Shown one piece after another: positions 1-12,764 of a DNA stretch of 64,000 nucleotides. The DNA lies in assembly GCF_001540865.1 (NCBI RefSeq), contig NC_033644.1, forward strand, positions 6,945,895-7,009,894. Direction: 5' to 3'. A program made the translations under genes and the position numbers. Every line of letters begins with the position of its first letter. Position 1 is the first letter of the stretch. This DNA is from Ananas comosus (taxonomy: Eukaryota > Streptophyta > Magnoliopsida > Poales > Bromeliaceae). The notes beneath the pieces were generated by a model, which worked only from the letters and a program-made list of their open reading frames with translations, made no database searches and was not told the origin of the DNA.

Positions 1-63
1 TGGTTAAACGTGAGTTAAATATCTACTACAGTTTAAAAAAATTAAAATACCATTTTTACTCTT

Positions 64-206
64 AACTTAAGGGCAAATAAGAAATGCTGGTGATAGTAGA
101 AGGGTATATTTAAAAATGCCAAAAAGCAAAATACTTTTTGTGCCCCTAACTTAATGGCAAATAAGAAAAAGTCGGTGATGGTAGAAGGGTATATCTAAAA
201 GGGCAA
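64..206. repeat. Direct repeat, two units of about 57 bp
   Basis: Bases 64-120 and 148-206 share the frame AACTTAAKGGCAAATAAGAAA, then GGTGATRGTAGAAGGGTATAT. Probably part of a degraded element running to about base 370. Confidence 0.6.
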
Positions 207-581
207 AATAGTAATTTTATAGAGATAACATAATTCATTAACAAGATTTTAACTTTAGAGGTATATTAGAAATATATTGGAACGTAAAAAAGGAATATTC
301 AATATTAGCCTTCTAAGAGGAGTAAATTAGAAAGTCAGAAACTTTTCAGGGGTATATAAGCAATTGCTCCAAATAAATAATATGTCAGTTCAGTTCATAA
401 AGTATCAATAAATAATATGTAAGTGCAGTTTTAGATTAGTCTAAAATTAGAATGAATTGAAGTTTGAGAACCACTGCATCACCCCTGACTAGTAGTTTGA
501 GAACCAAACATGCAATTTACCCTTTGGAGATGATGCCCATAAAATTTTGAAGAGCGCTAATTCTATAACTTTTAGCTACCG

Positions 582-977
582 TTTGGTTCGAGGTTAAGAA
601 AAAAGTAGCTATTCCAGGGATAGAGTTAAGTTCAGGGTTAAAGTGGGTTAAAGTTTTTTTATGTTTGGTTGGGGGTTGGAGTTAGTTTAGAATAATGAAA
701 AATAGTGTTTGGTTGGAGCAGGTGGGATAAGAAGATAATGATTGATAAAGAAGGATAATGATTGGTTGGAGTAGGTGTGATAAGAAAGATAGTGGGTTAT
801 TATGAATAAAAAATAGTGTTTGGTTGGAGTTTGGTAGGGTTAGGTGGGGTTAGCTAACTCGGGATAATTTATTTGACCTGGGGTTAGTTAACCCCACTCA
901 TTTTTTAAGGTATTTGGGGATAAAATGGGGGTGAAGGGGTGGAATAACCCCTTAACCCCAACCAAACAAGGGCTTAG
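582..977. mobile_element. MITE-like element with imperfect terminal inverted repeats
   Basis: The left end ACCGTTTGGTTCGAGGTTAA pairs imperfectly with the reverse complement of the right end (GCCCTTGTTTGGTTGGGGTT). The inside has repeats of TAGTGTTTGGTTGGAG. No coding capacity. The target-site duplication was not resolved. Confidence 0.5.
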
Positions 978-1018
978 GGACTGTAATTCTACAATTTGGC
1001 CGATCTAAGGGCCAACTC

Positions 1019-1449
1019 CATTCTACCGGTACCTTCTTTTTTTTTTTTTTTTTTTTTTTTTTTGCATTTTTAACTAAAAGTCAAAAGGATTTTTTATATC
1101 CTGGCCTTTGGATAAGGGTTACAATCCTTCGTTAGTCACAAAGTTAGTTCGGTTCTCAAATTATGAGGCAGGTTATACTGTAGTCCTTAAACTTTGATTT
1201 GTTATAATGTCTGTCTTACAAATTTAAATTTATTATAATTAAACTTATAACCTAATTTAGTTCATTACATGTTGACGCATAGTTGATATAAAAGTAATTA
1301 TATAATGTCTTAATTATTATTGCATTATCAATTACAATACTTTCGCATTGTTTTTACATCAATAATTTGCTAATATTTAACCACCTAAATCAGCTAATAC
1401 AATTTAATTATAATAATTTATAAAATTTAAGTAAAAAAAAAAATTATAA
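1019..1449. other. AT-rich intergenic stretch
   Basis: It holds a poly(T) run near 1036-1062 and otherwise AT-rich sequence; no gene or bounded element was recognised. Confidence 0.6.
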
Positions 1450-1458
1450 TAAATTAAA

Positions 1459-3397
1459 GGTCAATTTGCATAAAAAATCCACTTATTTTGGGCTTTTGCA
1501 AAATCGGGCCATCTTTTTCGTTTTTGCAAATTTGATCCGCTTTTTTAACAAACTGACCAAAATACCCTTTTTACTTTTTCTCTTTCCTCTTTCTCTCTCC
1601 TCTTCGTTTCTCTCGTTCTTTTTTTTTTTCTGCCTCCTCCGACGACGATGCATCTTCGCCGGCGCCGACGTCGACGTCGACACCGTGGAGGTCACTGCGG
1701 CGCTACAGGCTCGGAGCGGGGGTCCTTAGCGGCGTCGTCGCCAGCACCGTTGCTGTTGGCAGAGAGGGTGACAAAAAAAAATTATAGAAAAAACAGAAAA
1801 AAAAAATAAAGATAAAAAATTATATAAAAAGAATGATGAACATGAAATTATATCGTTAACTGCAAAAAAAATTATAAGTTGCACTACTTAAGATGTAAAC
1901 TGCAGTTTTAAGATGAAAATTACACTCTTTAAACGAAAATTACACTCTTTGAGAGATATTTACACTGTTTCTCTTCTTATTACACTCTTTCAGATGTAAA
2001 CTGCATCCATTAAGATGAAAGTTACACTCTTTAAACAAAAGTTGCACTGTTTCTTCTCTTGTTGCACCATTTCTCCTCTTGTTACACTGTTTTTTATTTT
2101 AAACTGCACCCTTTTAAGAGATATTTATACTGTTTCTCCTCTTGTTGCACTGTTTCTCCTCTTGTTGCACCATTTCTGTGTAAACAAGAGGAGAAATAGT
2201 GCAATAAGAGGAGAAACTGCACCCTTTTAAGAGATATTTATACTGTTTCTTCTCTTGTTGCACTGTTTCTCCTCTTGTTGCACCATTTCTGTGTAAACAA
2301 GAGGAGAAATAGTGCAACAAGAGGAGAAACTGCACTGTTTTAAGAGATATATCTACTGTTTCTTCTCTTGTTGCACCATTTCTTCTCTTGTTACACTATT
2401 TTTTATTTTAAACTGCACCCTTTTAAGAGATATTTATATTGTTTCTCCTCTTGTTGCACCATTTCTGTGTAAACAATAGGAGAAATAGTGCAACAAGAGG
2501 AGAAACTGCGCAGCTTTTTAAGAGATATTTATACTGTTTCTTCTCTTGTTGCACTGTTTCTCCTCTTGTTGCACCATTTCTCACAGAAATGGTGCAACAA
2601 GAGGAGAAACAGTGCAACAAGAGGAGAAACAGTATAAATATCACTTAAAAGGATGCAGTTTAAGATAAAAAATAGTATAATTTTCATTCAAAGAGTATAA
2701 TTTTTATATTAAAGCAGCAGTTTACATCTTAAATAGTACAACTTATAGTTTTTTTTGTAATTAACGATACAATTTCATCTTCATCCTTCTTTTTATATAA
2801 TTTTTTATCTTTATTTTTTTTTTCTGTTTTTTTTATAATTTTTTTTGTCACCTTCTCTGCCAATAGCTACGACGCCGGTGACGACGCCGCTAAGGACCCC
2901 CCGCTCCGAGGCTGTAGCGCCGCAGTGACCTCTACGGTGTCGACGTCGGCACCGGTCAAGATAAATCGTCGTCGGAGACGGCAGAAAATAAGGGAGAGGG
3001 AGAGATGAGAAGGGCGGGGAAGGGCCAGAGGCGTCGTCGTCAGAGACGGTGGAGAAGAGTCGGAGAAGAAAAGAAAAGAAAAAAGCAAAAAAAAAAAAGT
3101 CGTGGCGCGGCCTTGGCGGGGTCGGAGGCGAGGAAAGTGGGGGGTGCATGGACGAGGGCGAGGGCGAGGGCGAGAGCATGAGGGTGAGAGGCGAGACGGA
3201 TCGTTTCTGCCTCCGCTCTGCCGGCGAGAAAAAAAAAGAACGAGAGAAACGAAGAAGAGAGAGAAAGAGGAAAGAGAAAAAGTAATAAGGGTATTTTGGT
3301 CAGTTTGCTGAAAAAGCGGACCGAATCTGCAAAAACGAAAAAGGTGACCCGATTTTGCAAAAGCCCAAAATAAGTGGATTTTTTATGCAAATTGGCC
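1459..3397. mobile_element. Non-autonomous Mutator-like element (MULE-1) with perfect 9-bp target duplication
   Basis: Both ends carry the same inverted terminus, starting GGYCAATTTGCATAAAAAAT and continuing in parallel for several hundred bases (1459-about 1880 against about 2720-3397). The flanks 1450-1458 and 3398-3406 are both TAAATTAAA, a perfect 9-bp duplication typical of Mutator superfamily insertions. No transposase is present. The arms contain a purine/pyrimidine-biased segment and a GC-rich segment (1640-1740, 2870-2960) that may be captured host sequence; the centre is a tandem array. Relatives with the same terminus lie at 31628-34369 and at the right ends of the 30.4-kb and 38.8-kb segments. 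Confidence 0.85.
2101..2640. repeat. Tandem array of 83-113 bp units inside MULE-1
   Basis: Units start with AAACTGC at 2101, 2214, 2327, 2410 and 2503, so spacings are 113, 113, 83 and 93. Each contains both orientations of a 20-base word based on GTTTCTCCTCTTGTTGCAC, so each unit can fold back on itself. Related single words extend out to about 1870 and 2740. Confidence 0.8.
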
Positions 3398-3406
3398 TAA
3401 ATTAAA

Positions 3407-3829
3407 AGTTAAAGATTAAAAATATCAACTGACTGATCTTTTGAGGCCCTAAATTTCTGGTCCTAACTTCGCCACTTTGCGAAAACGACGGTTGATGATC
3501 AAAAGATTGAGTACAGTAGCATTGCATCGAACACAAATCTCAGAATCCACGTGGCACGATCGGAGGGTCCCGATCGCACCACTTGTCCAATACCACCATC
3601 GGATCCTCTTTCTCTATCCACCCAGCTTTGCTTCTCTTGTCCCTTTTCGCCTCATCAGTCAAAAAAGAAAACTATAAAATAAAATAAATAAAATTTAAAT
3701 CAATTAATCATACACTTTAGAACTTAAAAATATATATATAAAAGTTATTTTGTATAATATTATTACCATTACAATTATTACTTCTATAATTACCTAACAA
3801 TTAAAACGTGGATAGCTTCGATGTGAGGG
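3407..3829. other. Intergenic stretch upstream of the RING ligase gene
   Basis: Moderately GC-rich to 3640, then AT-rich. It includes AATCCACGTGGCACG near 3545, which holds a CACGTG G-box core and could be promoter sequence. No gene seen. Confidence 0.4.
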
Positions 3830-3961
3830 CCCGTTTCCATTTTTGTTGTGTTTTTTTTTTTTTTTTTAATTTCTATTTTTCCTGAATCTCTTCGTCTTCT
3901 CCAAATTCGCGAAGCATTTACTTAGGGTTTCTCTCCTATCTCTCCGAACCTTCCTCCCCCA
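3830..3961 (+). promoter_or_regulatory. Probable 5' leader of the RING ligase gene
   Basis: A T-rich then CT-rich stretch leads directly into the ATG at 3962, with no upstream ATG in the last 60 bases. No convincing TATA box was found, so the transcription start is not fixed. The Mutator-like element at 1459-3397 ends about 560 bases upstream of the ATG. Confidence 0.35.
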
Positions 3962-6761
3962 ATGTCGTCCACGAGGTTAAACCCTTCGATCGGCGCCGCC
4001 GCCACCGTCGATCCGGCGCCGCTCCTCGGCGGGTTGCGGCGCGGCGGAGGCGGAGGCGGAGGCGGAGGCGGCGGCGGGGTGGGGGCCTTGCCGCGGCGGC
4101 CGAGCCTGCGCGGCGCGGCGCGGTTCCTGCGGCGCGCGGGGAGCCGGCGCGTGATGCGGGAGCCGTCGATGCTGGTGCGCGAGGCGGCGGCGGAGCAGCT
4201 GGAGGAGCGGCAGAGCGATTGGGCGTACTCGCGCCCCGTCGTCGTCCTCGACATCCTCTGGAACCTCGCGTTCGTCGCCGTCGCCGCCGGGGTCCTCGTC
4301 CTCAGCAGGGACGAGGCGCCCTCCATGCCGCTGCGGCTGTGGATCGTGGGCTACGCGCTGCAGTGCGTGCTCCACATGGTGTGCGTGCTGATCGAGTACC
4401 GGAGGAGGCACCCCGCGCGGCGGCGCGGGCCCGAGGGGATCGACGATGGCGGGAGCCACAGCAGTAGCTCGGGCCCCAGCTCGCCCCGGGACATCGAGGA
4501 AGGGGGTGGGAATGGCGGTGGTTATGATCTCGATCAGGGTCAGAATGAGGAAGGGACCAGGTAATGATATCGCTGTTTGATTTCTTTGTGTTATTCCTCC
4601 TCTAATTTTGAAGAATTCGAAGATATGTGGTGTATTCTTATCAGGAATTTGATGACTGAGGAATGCTATTGATGTATGTAGGGTTGCTTTTATTTCACAG
4701 AACAGTTACGAGTATTAGATAGCAAAAGAAGAGGGAGAATAAGTTTTATTCCACTATTAGGTATTTGCAATGTTTGTAGTGGTAAGCAGTAAGCAGTTAA
4801 TTGAGGTTAAGGTGTAGAGGGAAAACTTTGTCCGTTCGGCGGGTCTGTTGACGCCCAGTGGGCTTCTGCTATGGAATCGGGGCGTGACATAAGGCATCAA
4901 TTGGCTTTGTTCTCAGATGTTCATATTAGGGCCTGTTTGGCTCTGCAGTGGGATGAAGTATTATTTGAACGACTGGCTTGGTTATCAGCTATTAGCATTG
5001 TATGAAAAATCCGTCCAACGGCTTCTCGTTGCAAGAGAAGCAGAAGTTCCAATTAGGTGCTTTTGTTCATTGGTCTAGAATTTCATTTCAGCTTTCCAGT
5101 ACAGCAGAATATAGAGACGTCTTTGCTTGTCAAATGCTATACTAGAGTTGGCTGCATATAAAGCCGTGGGGCCATACAAGCATTAAGGTTTTGTTTGGAA
5201 ATGCATTATCCAAATGCACCAGCTGTAATGCTTTTGAACCTCCAAAAATCAGAAAGAACTTTACAGGTCCACCCCTCTGATAATGGCATTGGGAATCTCC
5301 ATCAGAAGCGCTGGGAAAAGAATTCAGGAGGATATATCTAAAATGTAGGCTCCCAATGCTATTTCCTAGCATTGGAGGCGCAGAGATCCAAAGCGCTTTT
5401 TGATTTTTTGGGGCTCTGAAGTACCAAAGCAGTTGTGTTTGGAGAACACATTCAGTATGCCGAAGTTCATTTTGGTGGCTGAGGCTTTAGATCGAAGTTG
5501 GATATTGTGTTTGCTACCTTCTTAAGCAAGCTGCAAGCATATTTATCAAAGCGGTAAACCACCTTGGTCGCCTTAAAAGGTCCTTCGATGTTCCATGCAG
5601 ACTGATGTCTCTCTTTTTATTTTGAACTGTCTCTATTTTTCTTTTTAAACTCTGGAACACTTCATAATAAGTCGTAATTTAACTTGCAAAAATAGTTAAA
5701 TTCATAAATGGTATCATAAGCGATTCAGTCTGCAGTTCCAAAGGAGTACTTTTCCTTATGGCAACAGGACATGGCATAAGCATTGCCTTACTGATTTTTG
5801 AGGAAATTAGAAAAGGCATAAAGTTATATCTAATAACCAGAGAAGTTCTGAAAGCCAAATATATTCTTCTTTGGTATTTTTAACATTTGTGGAGGCACAT
5901 CTATCGCGAAGCTTTTAAAATTATTTTGAAGTCTTCCGAGAGTCTAAGTCTTTAGGCGATTGTGATGACTAAGGTTGTAAAAGCAGGACAAACATGATTT
6001 AGCTCTATTCCTATTATTTCCTAGACACTTCTTTGGTTGGAAGGGTGGTTGGAGTTGGGGCATTCAACTCTTTTCTTCTTTTTTTTTTTGATTTTTAGCG
6101 GCAGTTGATGTTTGTTGGGATTGATATGAAACATAAAATAATTTATAATCAACTGTCATGTGAAGAGAGATTTATTTCTTCCTTATATGAGTATTTCATT
6201 ATGTATCAACCCTTGGGTAACTTCGAAGGATTACGAACTTCTTGTCATTGAAATATCTGTAAGATGGATATGTAAGGATATTTTCAAATATGAGTACAGG
6301 TATTTAATTACACTTGGTTAATATATTTTGATAAGGAAATTATACTCATAAGATATTTTAAATGAATCCTTGGATGCTTCTTTTACTTAGCTGGTTCTCA
6401 AAAACTAGATTAGATGTGCAGATATGGTTTGGATTCTTCTAGGATCCATACTGGGTACTTGCTAAAAAATAGATCATGGTATTCATTCGTGATTAGTGTT
6501 CTATTGTAATTTATTTTAAATTGAAAAATCTGTCATTTCTAGTTTTTTTGTTGATGAATAAATTGGAGATCCTTGTTGGCTACTTTCTTTGATTCTGCCG
6601 GCACTTTCAATTAAATGAAGTATGAGAAAATAGACTAGAGTAATTCTTTTAACAGGAGCATCCATGTGTCCATTTTATTTTCATTTGTGCCAGGAACATG
6701 GGCATCCATATGTGCTTTTGTATTTTCATATGTACCAGGCCATGTAGATCTTTAATCTCTA

Positions 6762-6806
<45 letters not shown>

Positions 6807-9800
6807 ACACGCTTGCACATAAGTATAAATGTGTATTAGTATGTGTATGTGTATATCCACTGCCTTATTTCTATTTTATCGGCATATTTATACTGCACGT
6901 TGTGTCTATATAACGTATCTGTGTTAATGCACCATAGACTCTTACCATCATAACATAAAGAAACAGGACTTGATATCGGTGCTTGACAAGGAACTAGCGC
7001 TTTCATTTCTTCTTATATTGTTCAATATTACTCGGATGCTATACTTGTGGAACATCATTGTAATTAGTATCGAATTTACTGACAATTTCATTAAAGAAAA
7101 GAAAGAGAAGATACCAATGGTCAATGGAATCACTACTAGCACAAGAGCTACGCTACGATTGTCAAACTAAAAAAGAAAAGTACAATTATGAGACGGATGA
7201 AATATACACTATATATTATGCGCACGTTGAGCATGATTTTTTTAATTTTTTTTATTCTTTTGCCTTCTGAGGACTATTATGAGATAGGGATGAAATATAC
7301 ACTATATTATGTGCATGCTTACCATGAATTGTTGCCCTTTTTTTTTAAAAAAAAAAGATCTTTTGCCTTCTGATGATAGCACACTTATGAACTTTCACAA
7401 ATATGCTCGAGCTACTTAAATTTAATTCTTTGTTTTATTGGTACTGTGTTGTACACAAATAGAAAAATAACTTCCTTGAATTGTCAAAGTACTCTACGTT
7501 AATGTCCTTCTCTAAATGGTTTCCAACCACATGCTGATTGTGGCAACTGCTTGAAACTAGCAAACACTGCCTACACTAGACAGCAAAACTAGCTAAACCA
7601 TCAAATCCATGAATACTTTGAGATACAGACAGTTTGCATGGTCATCGGCACTTCTTATGCGGAAAATGAGGACATGAGAATACCTGACGTGCATTATATG
7701 TGTGAACTCACTATTGTATGTTACCTCTAACTTTGACTACTGGGAGCTGAGAAGTATTNCCCCCCACACCCAAAAAAAAAAAAGAAAAAAAAAACTAATA
7801 AGGCATGATGCTAAATCTAAGTACAAGTTGGAGAAAACAATTGTCACTAATGGATTAGATCAGTTTTAGGCCATTTCGTTTTATAGTTTTCCAATGTCAT
7901 TCCAGTCTGCCTATCTGCTCCAAGCTATCCATCCATGTTGATATCCATTTTCGTACACATATAATTTTCATTACTGTAATCCATCAAATTGACAGCTGTC
8001 TGGTGAATGCCATCAGAAGAATCAAGATGAATGCAATACATAAGCAAACTGTACTCACCTAACTGAACTTCTAAATAGCCAAAAATGATGTTTTCCTTAT
8101 CTAGGTATCTAAGCTAACAAACATGTGGCTAAACCAGATCTCAGAGTTTTTATTTAAGAAAGAGAAAGATATAGATTCCCTGTGAACTATGTATAAAACC
8201 TAATATATACATTACAGTTGGATTACCTGCTGCTGGCAAAGACACATTCATTCATTTATGGCAAATAACTTCGTCTGTCATGTTTTACAGTTTTTGGCAT
8301 ATGATTTTGATGCAACTGAGGTATTTAAATTTTTAAGAATGATTCAAATGGTCAGTGTGACTATGCTGGAAGAAGTTTATGAAGGTTGAACTTGTAGTTC
8401 TCAGTAGTTGAATTTAAAATATTTAAATGTGCTCCTTTCTTTTATTTCAGTTATTTGAAAGAAGGTATTGTTTAACATTAATAGGGTGTCCTATAATCCT
8501 GTTGTGTAAGGCTCAGCAGTGCAGCCTTGTTAGTCAAGGATAACTAGGTAACTAGTACTCTGTTTAATCCATGAAATTCTTCTATCCTTCACCTTATTTT
8601 TAGTTACCCAATAATCATTACAGTGATCCTCCCTCAAGGCAGTTAATCATTTAATCACAGCAATCATTCCTATGATCTATAGAAAGCAAAATTAACGTTG
8701 TTCTTGCTAATTCTGGGTTAGCAAGACATTTGGATAACTAAGATTAGGCCTGCAGAGTTTGTCCCCCAGTGAAATTCAGCCTTGTTGACTCCTTTTGGGT
8801 ATTATTACAATTGCTAATAGTATAGGAGTGGAAATGATCATGAAGTTTAACTAGCAAAAATTACTCATAAATCAAGATGATTGATTGTACTTTTTAGTTC
8901 TTTTTTATGGCAAATATAAATATTTGTTTTGTTGAATCAATATTTTGAATGCAGCACTTAGTTTGTTATGCATTACCTACAACATATGCAAAGCTAGTTT
9001 AGTTTCTTTATTGCAGCCTTGGGGTTGCATTCTTGCTCTTTGAAGAATATGTTTCTCATTACCTTTCCTTTTGGCAGTATTGCAAAACATCTGGAGTCTG
9101 CAAATACAATGTTCTCATTCATTTGGTGGATTATTGGCTTCTATTGGGTTTCTGCGGGAGGCCAAGCTTTAACTAATGATGCTCCACAGCTTTACTGGTG
9201 CTTTATAACTCGAAACTTTGCACATTTCTTTTAATCTCAGTTCAAACTAACTTCCTTTTTTAACTTACCATTGTTCCCTGCTTGATTTCTTTTGCAGGCT
9301 TTGCATAGTCTTTCTGGCGTTTGATGTCTTCTTTGTTGTTTTTTGTGTTGCTCTTGCTTGCGTCATTGGTATTGCTGTTTGCTGCTGTCTACCATGTATT
9401 ATTGCAATTTTATACGCGGTGGCTGATCAGGTATGCCATCTTAGAAGCAGCACTTTACATTTGAAAGATTTTATATCATGTCACCATATGCTCAAGATAC
9501 CAGTACTATGTTTCTACTTTTTGAAGCACATTTGTCACAAATATTTTAATGTTCCAAGATATTCCCCAAGTATCCTTTTGTCCTCACTTTTTGTTGTATA
9601 ATTCATTGTTAGACAAAAATTGCTCTATCTTTCACTGAAATGTTTACTTGCATATTGTTTCTCTTACTAAAGCAGGAAGGAGCATCTGATGAAGACATTC
9701 GCCAACTCCCAAGATACAAATTCAGAACCATTGGTGATCAAGAGAAACTTGGTGGTGAACAACCAAGGACTTATGGTGGAATTATGACAGAGTGTGGCAG

Positions 9801-11504
9801 TGATCCACCAATTGAACATGCTCTTTCAGCGGAGGACGCGGTAAGCTATCCTGCTTGGATCTTCCACTCTTCGCCTTCTGAAAATTGATTATTTCGAATG
9901 TGGATCAGACTTAGGACTCTAAACCCTTTCTTGACATTTAAATAACAAAAAAAAACAGCTGATTTGACTTGAATTACGATAAATAGTTGTTTGTCTTGTT
10001 CACTTTTCGCATTAGCTGCGTATCCTTTTCCCTTCTCTTTATATTTCTTATGCAGTTAATGTATTTCCTCCTTTTCATGAAGCATGTAATGAGCTCTCTT
10101 AAACTAAGTTGCCAATGCATGACTGCAGAGATCTGAATGGCTAGTTATTATATACTCTTATAATCAGTTCCCAAGGGTTACATCAGCTTTAATCTATATA
10201 ATAATGATCCTTATTTGTAGCATACTGGCATAGTTGACAAACTTGTACCCTCATAATAATAATAATAATAATAATTTTTGTTTTTTTGAGATGAAAACCA
10301 TCCTGGGGGGTTAGGCAGACCCTATTCTAATCCTTCCAAAAAGTAGGCACACAAAGAGGCTCTCTCTTGGCCACCATATAGATCCAGCTTTATACCCATG
10401 CAACATTTGCTCCAATAGAATTTGACCCAAAGTATCCTTTCTATACACAGATTCACAACATCCATGAAGCCTATATCTACTTATATACATCATCACTACT
10501 AACAATTCTCTTACAAAAAACTACAAACTACCCCATTCAACAATCAAAATCCAAAGTACAGCAAAAGAACTGTCCAGCTTTTTAAGCAGCTCCAGCTTAC
10601 TCCTCCATGCCAGCATCTCCAGTGTGGTGCAAACTAGTAGACCTGTAGTGTTACAGCTTGAGCAGTATTGGGTTGATGATTTCGAAAGTTCGATTGTTAT
10701 AAGCATTAATTGCTTTCATATTCTCCAGAATCAGCCATTTGATTGATCTAACCAAGGTAGCTTCTTCCGTTTTTCTCTTCTGAAATCACCACTAGTATTT
10801 GTCTAAGGGATGTGGGGACTTTTCAGTTTATGATTGGGGGAAATTATAAGAAACTTGGAAATGGGAAATTTTTGTACGTTGAAAAAATTACTTGATTGTA
10901 GTCAACCGTGTAGTTTTGAAATTTCCGGCATGTTAGAAAATATAACCACCAAAAGTACAAAGTTCTTAGTTTGGAGGACCACTTGCTTGGAGGAAAGAGT
11001 TTAGGTCACTGGAGCTGATCGTCGTGATTTTCACAATCATCTAACCAACTTTTTAGATGTTATGTTTTGGAATGTAGTCAAATCATTTGATCTCTTTTGC
11101 TCACTGCTTTGTTCTAACAAATGCTAGAATTCAATTAGATGTGTTTTATACGTATATTCATTCTTCATTAGAGATTAGAAAATAAGTGGCTTTACTTTTG
11201 GGACTAACACATTTTCTCTGCCCTCTGTTATTACTGTCGGCAGTATACATACAGGTTATTAACAATCTAATGCCATAACCTTACGTCACATTAACACTAT
11301 TTGACATGATCATTTATTCTATGCATTTAGGAATGCTGCATCTGCCTTTCTGCCTATGATGATGGTGTGGAGCTGCGAGAGCTTCCCTGCGGCCACCATT
11401 TCCACAGCACCTGCATAGATAAATGGCTATACATCAACGCCACCTGTCCACTTTGCAAGTATAATATTATCAAAAGCAACAGCCTCGGAAGGGAGGAGGT
11501 GTAG
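3962..11504 (+). CDS. Membrane-anchored RING-H2 E3 ubiquitin ligase (At1g12760/At4g11680-like)
   Basis: Spliced gene, five exons read by eye: 3962-4560, 9078-9197, 9298-9430, 9676-9840 and 11331-11504; all introns are GT-AG and all phases join, giving 396 residues. The first ATG was chosen because it opens the GC-rich exon 1 behind a CT-rich leader. N-terminal residues 1-90 are low-complexity with a 12-Gly run. Hydrophobic segments lie near residues 92-114, 124-145, 211-227 and 241-280. The RING-H2 finger is complete: Cys341, Cys344, Cys359, His361, His364, Cys367, Cys378 and Cys381. The acidic stretch before it ([14 protein letters not shown]) and the C-terminus GREEV are typical of this plant family. 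Family knowledge: such proteins sit in membranes and pass ubiquitin from an E2 to substrates; the substrate is not evident. Intron 1 is 4.5 kb. Confidence 0.93.
4836..4889 (+). repeat. LTR-tail remnant in RING gene intron 1
   Basis: The stretch reads CGGCGGGTCTGTTG, then a diverged middle, then GGGGCGTGACA. It matches the order and spacing of the 3' end of the 1987-bp solo LTR at 43961-45947, which also has CGGCGGGTCTGTTG and ends GGCATGACA. It looks like a 50-60 bp stump of a related LTR. Confidence 0.45.
6755..6804. repeat. (CT)n microsatellite
   Basis: An almost pure CT-dinucleotide tract within intron 1 of the RING ligase gene, followed by a short TGTGTA-rich stretch. Confidence 0.9.
10250..10745 (-). 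mobile_element. Possible LINE 3' fragment in RING gene intron 4
   Basis: Read on the minus strand this block ends in a (TTA)n tail (plus-strand TAA repeats at 10255-10273), as plant L1-type LINEs often do. It contains a short reading stretch resembling the end of a LINE polyprotein. It is truncated and has no visible target-site duplication, so the call rests on the tail and orientation. Confidence 0.3.
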
Positions 11505-11835
11505 AAATGGGTGTTTCTTAGGTTTTGTTAGGCGCTTTCTGCAGCGCCGATCTGGCCATACCAGCTTGTCCAAGAAAGTGAGAGCCTTCAGTACTATGGC
11601 AATGTTTATGTTTTTACTGATTCAGTGATGCAAATATTAAAATTTAGCCCGTGAGAATTATGTTGTTGTTTTATGTTAATATATAGAGCTTTAGGGAACG
11701 AGTTATTTTATTCGGTGCTTGAATTGTGCTCGAGTCGTAATATGTACCGAGTCAAGAAAAAGAAATGTAATTGTACCAGCTTCACTGCTATGGAACACCA
11801 TTTCAATATGTTAATAAAATATGTGGTGTTGTTAT
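11505..11835 (+). other. 3' untranslated region and poly(A) signal of the RING ligase gene
   Basis: After the stop codon at 11502-11504 the sequence is AT-rich and lacks coding potential. A canonical AATAAA at 11813-11818 is a plausible polyadenylation signal. The end is inferred. Confidence 0.4.
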
Positions 11836-11849
11836 ATTTGTTCTGTAGA

Positions 11850-12620
11850 GTTGTCGGTGTAGCTTTGTTGGGCATTGTTAAAGTGCTGTCATGGATAATG
11901 TATGCTCATATTCCGTGCCTCAAATTTTCTTGCGGAGTGCTGACACCGCTGATTGGAGTTTCTAGTCCAACTTTATAGTTGAAGACTATCAGTACATTTT
12001 GTTGGTAGGGTCACTTTGGATCTTTTTGAATTTTGAGCTCCTGAGTTGATTATCAGTATGAAATTTTTGGGTTGTCGATTAAATGTTAACAAAATCTACA
12101 ATTATATAGCTCCGCTAACTATTAGAAATTAAATACTGACAAAATCTACAATTCAATTCTATTATTCGTTCTATCCGTTTACAGCACTTTAGGAAAGCTA
12201 TATTTTTTATATTTGGAACGTAAGTTTGTTATCCACTAATCATATCACTTGAGTTGGGATTTATTAGGAACTTGTATTTTCTTGTTGATGGATTACTCAT
12301 GACTCCCAAAAATATGAAAATGAGAAAATCTCGTAACCCATGGTATTATAATTTTCTTCATAGTTGAGGATATGTGATAATTTTATAACTTCACCAATAC
12401 TTTACAATGTCTCAACCCAAATTATGTAGCGATGATTTAAATACTTTGAATACAAAGTACAAAAAAAATGAGAATATAATGTATTGTGAAATGAACGACC
12501 TATCGTTGACTTGTGGTTCATTACTTCATCAGCATCTTTTACAATTTCTCAATTTAAGTTATATACCGATTATTTAAATATTTTGAATAGAAAATATAAA
12601 AATATTTGGAATATAACAAA
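11850..12620. other. Intergenic AT-rich stretch
   Basis: No reading frame of note and no element with recognisable ends. Two diverged copies of a sequence around ATTTAAATAYTTTGAATA (near 12435 and 12570) suggest old repeat sequence. Confidence 0.5.
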
Positions 12621-12659
12621 CAGTGAAGCGAACGGTTGTTAGTGACTTACGGTCTCTTT

Positions 12660-12745
12660 CATATTATTATTATTTCTTTTTCGTCTTCTTATTGTTATTG
12701 TTATTGTTATTATTATTCTTAGTCTTCTTCTTATTATTATTTCGA
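12660..12745. repeat. (TTA)n/(TTG)n/(TTC)n low-complexity tract
   Basis: Imperfect trinucleotide tract on the left flank of the LTR-like segment that follows. Confidence 0.75.
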
Positions 12746-12764
12746 TTTCACTATCTATATCACA

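Noticed and set aside
2101..2640. Possible CRISPR-like repeat array
   Set aside because: The genome is a plant nucleus; units are contiguous, lack unique spacers and lie within a Mutator-like element.
3977..4459. 160-codon frame on the minus strand opposite exon 1 of the RING ligase gene
   Set aside because: It is the antisense of a GC-rich exon; Pro/Ala/His-rich, no domain, and the plus-strand gene explains the openness.
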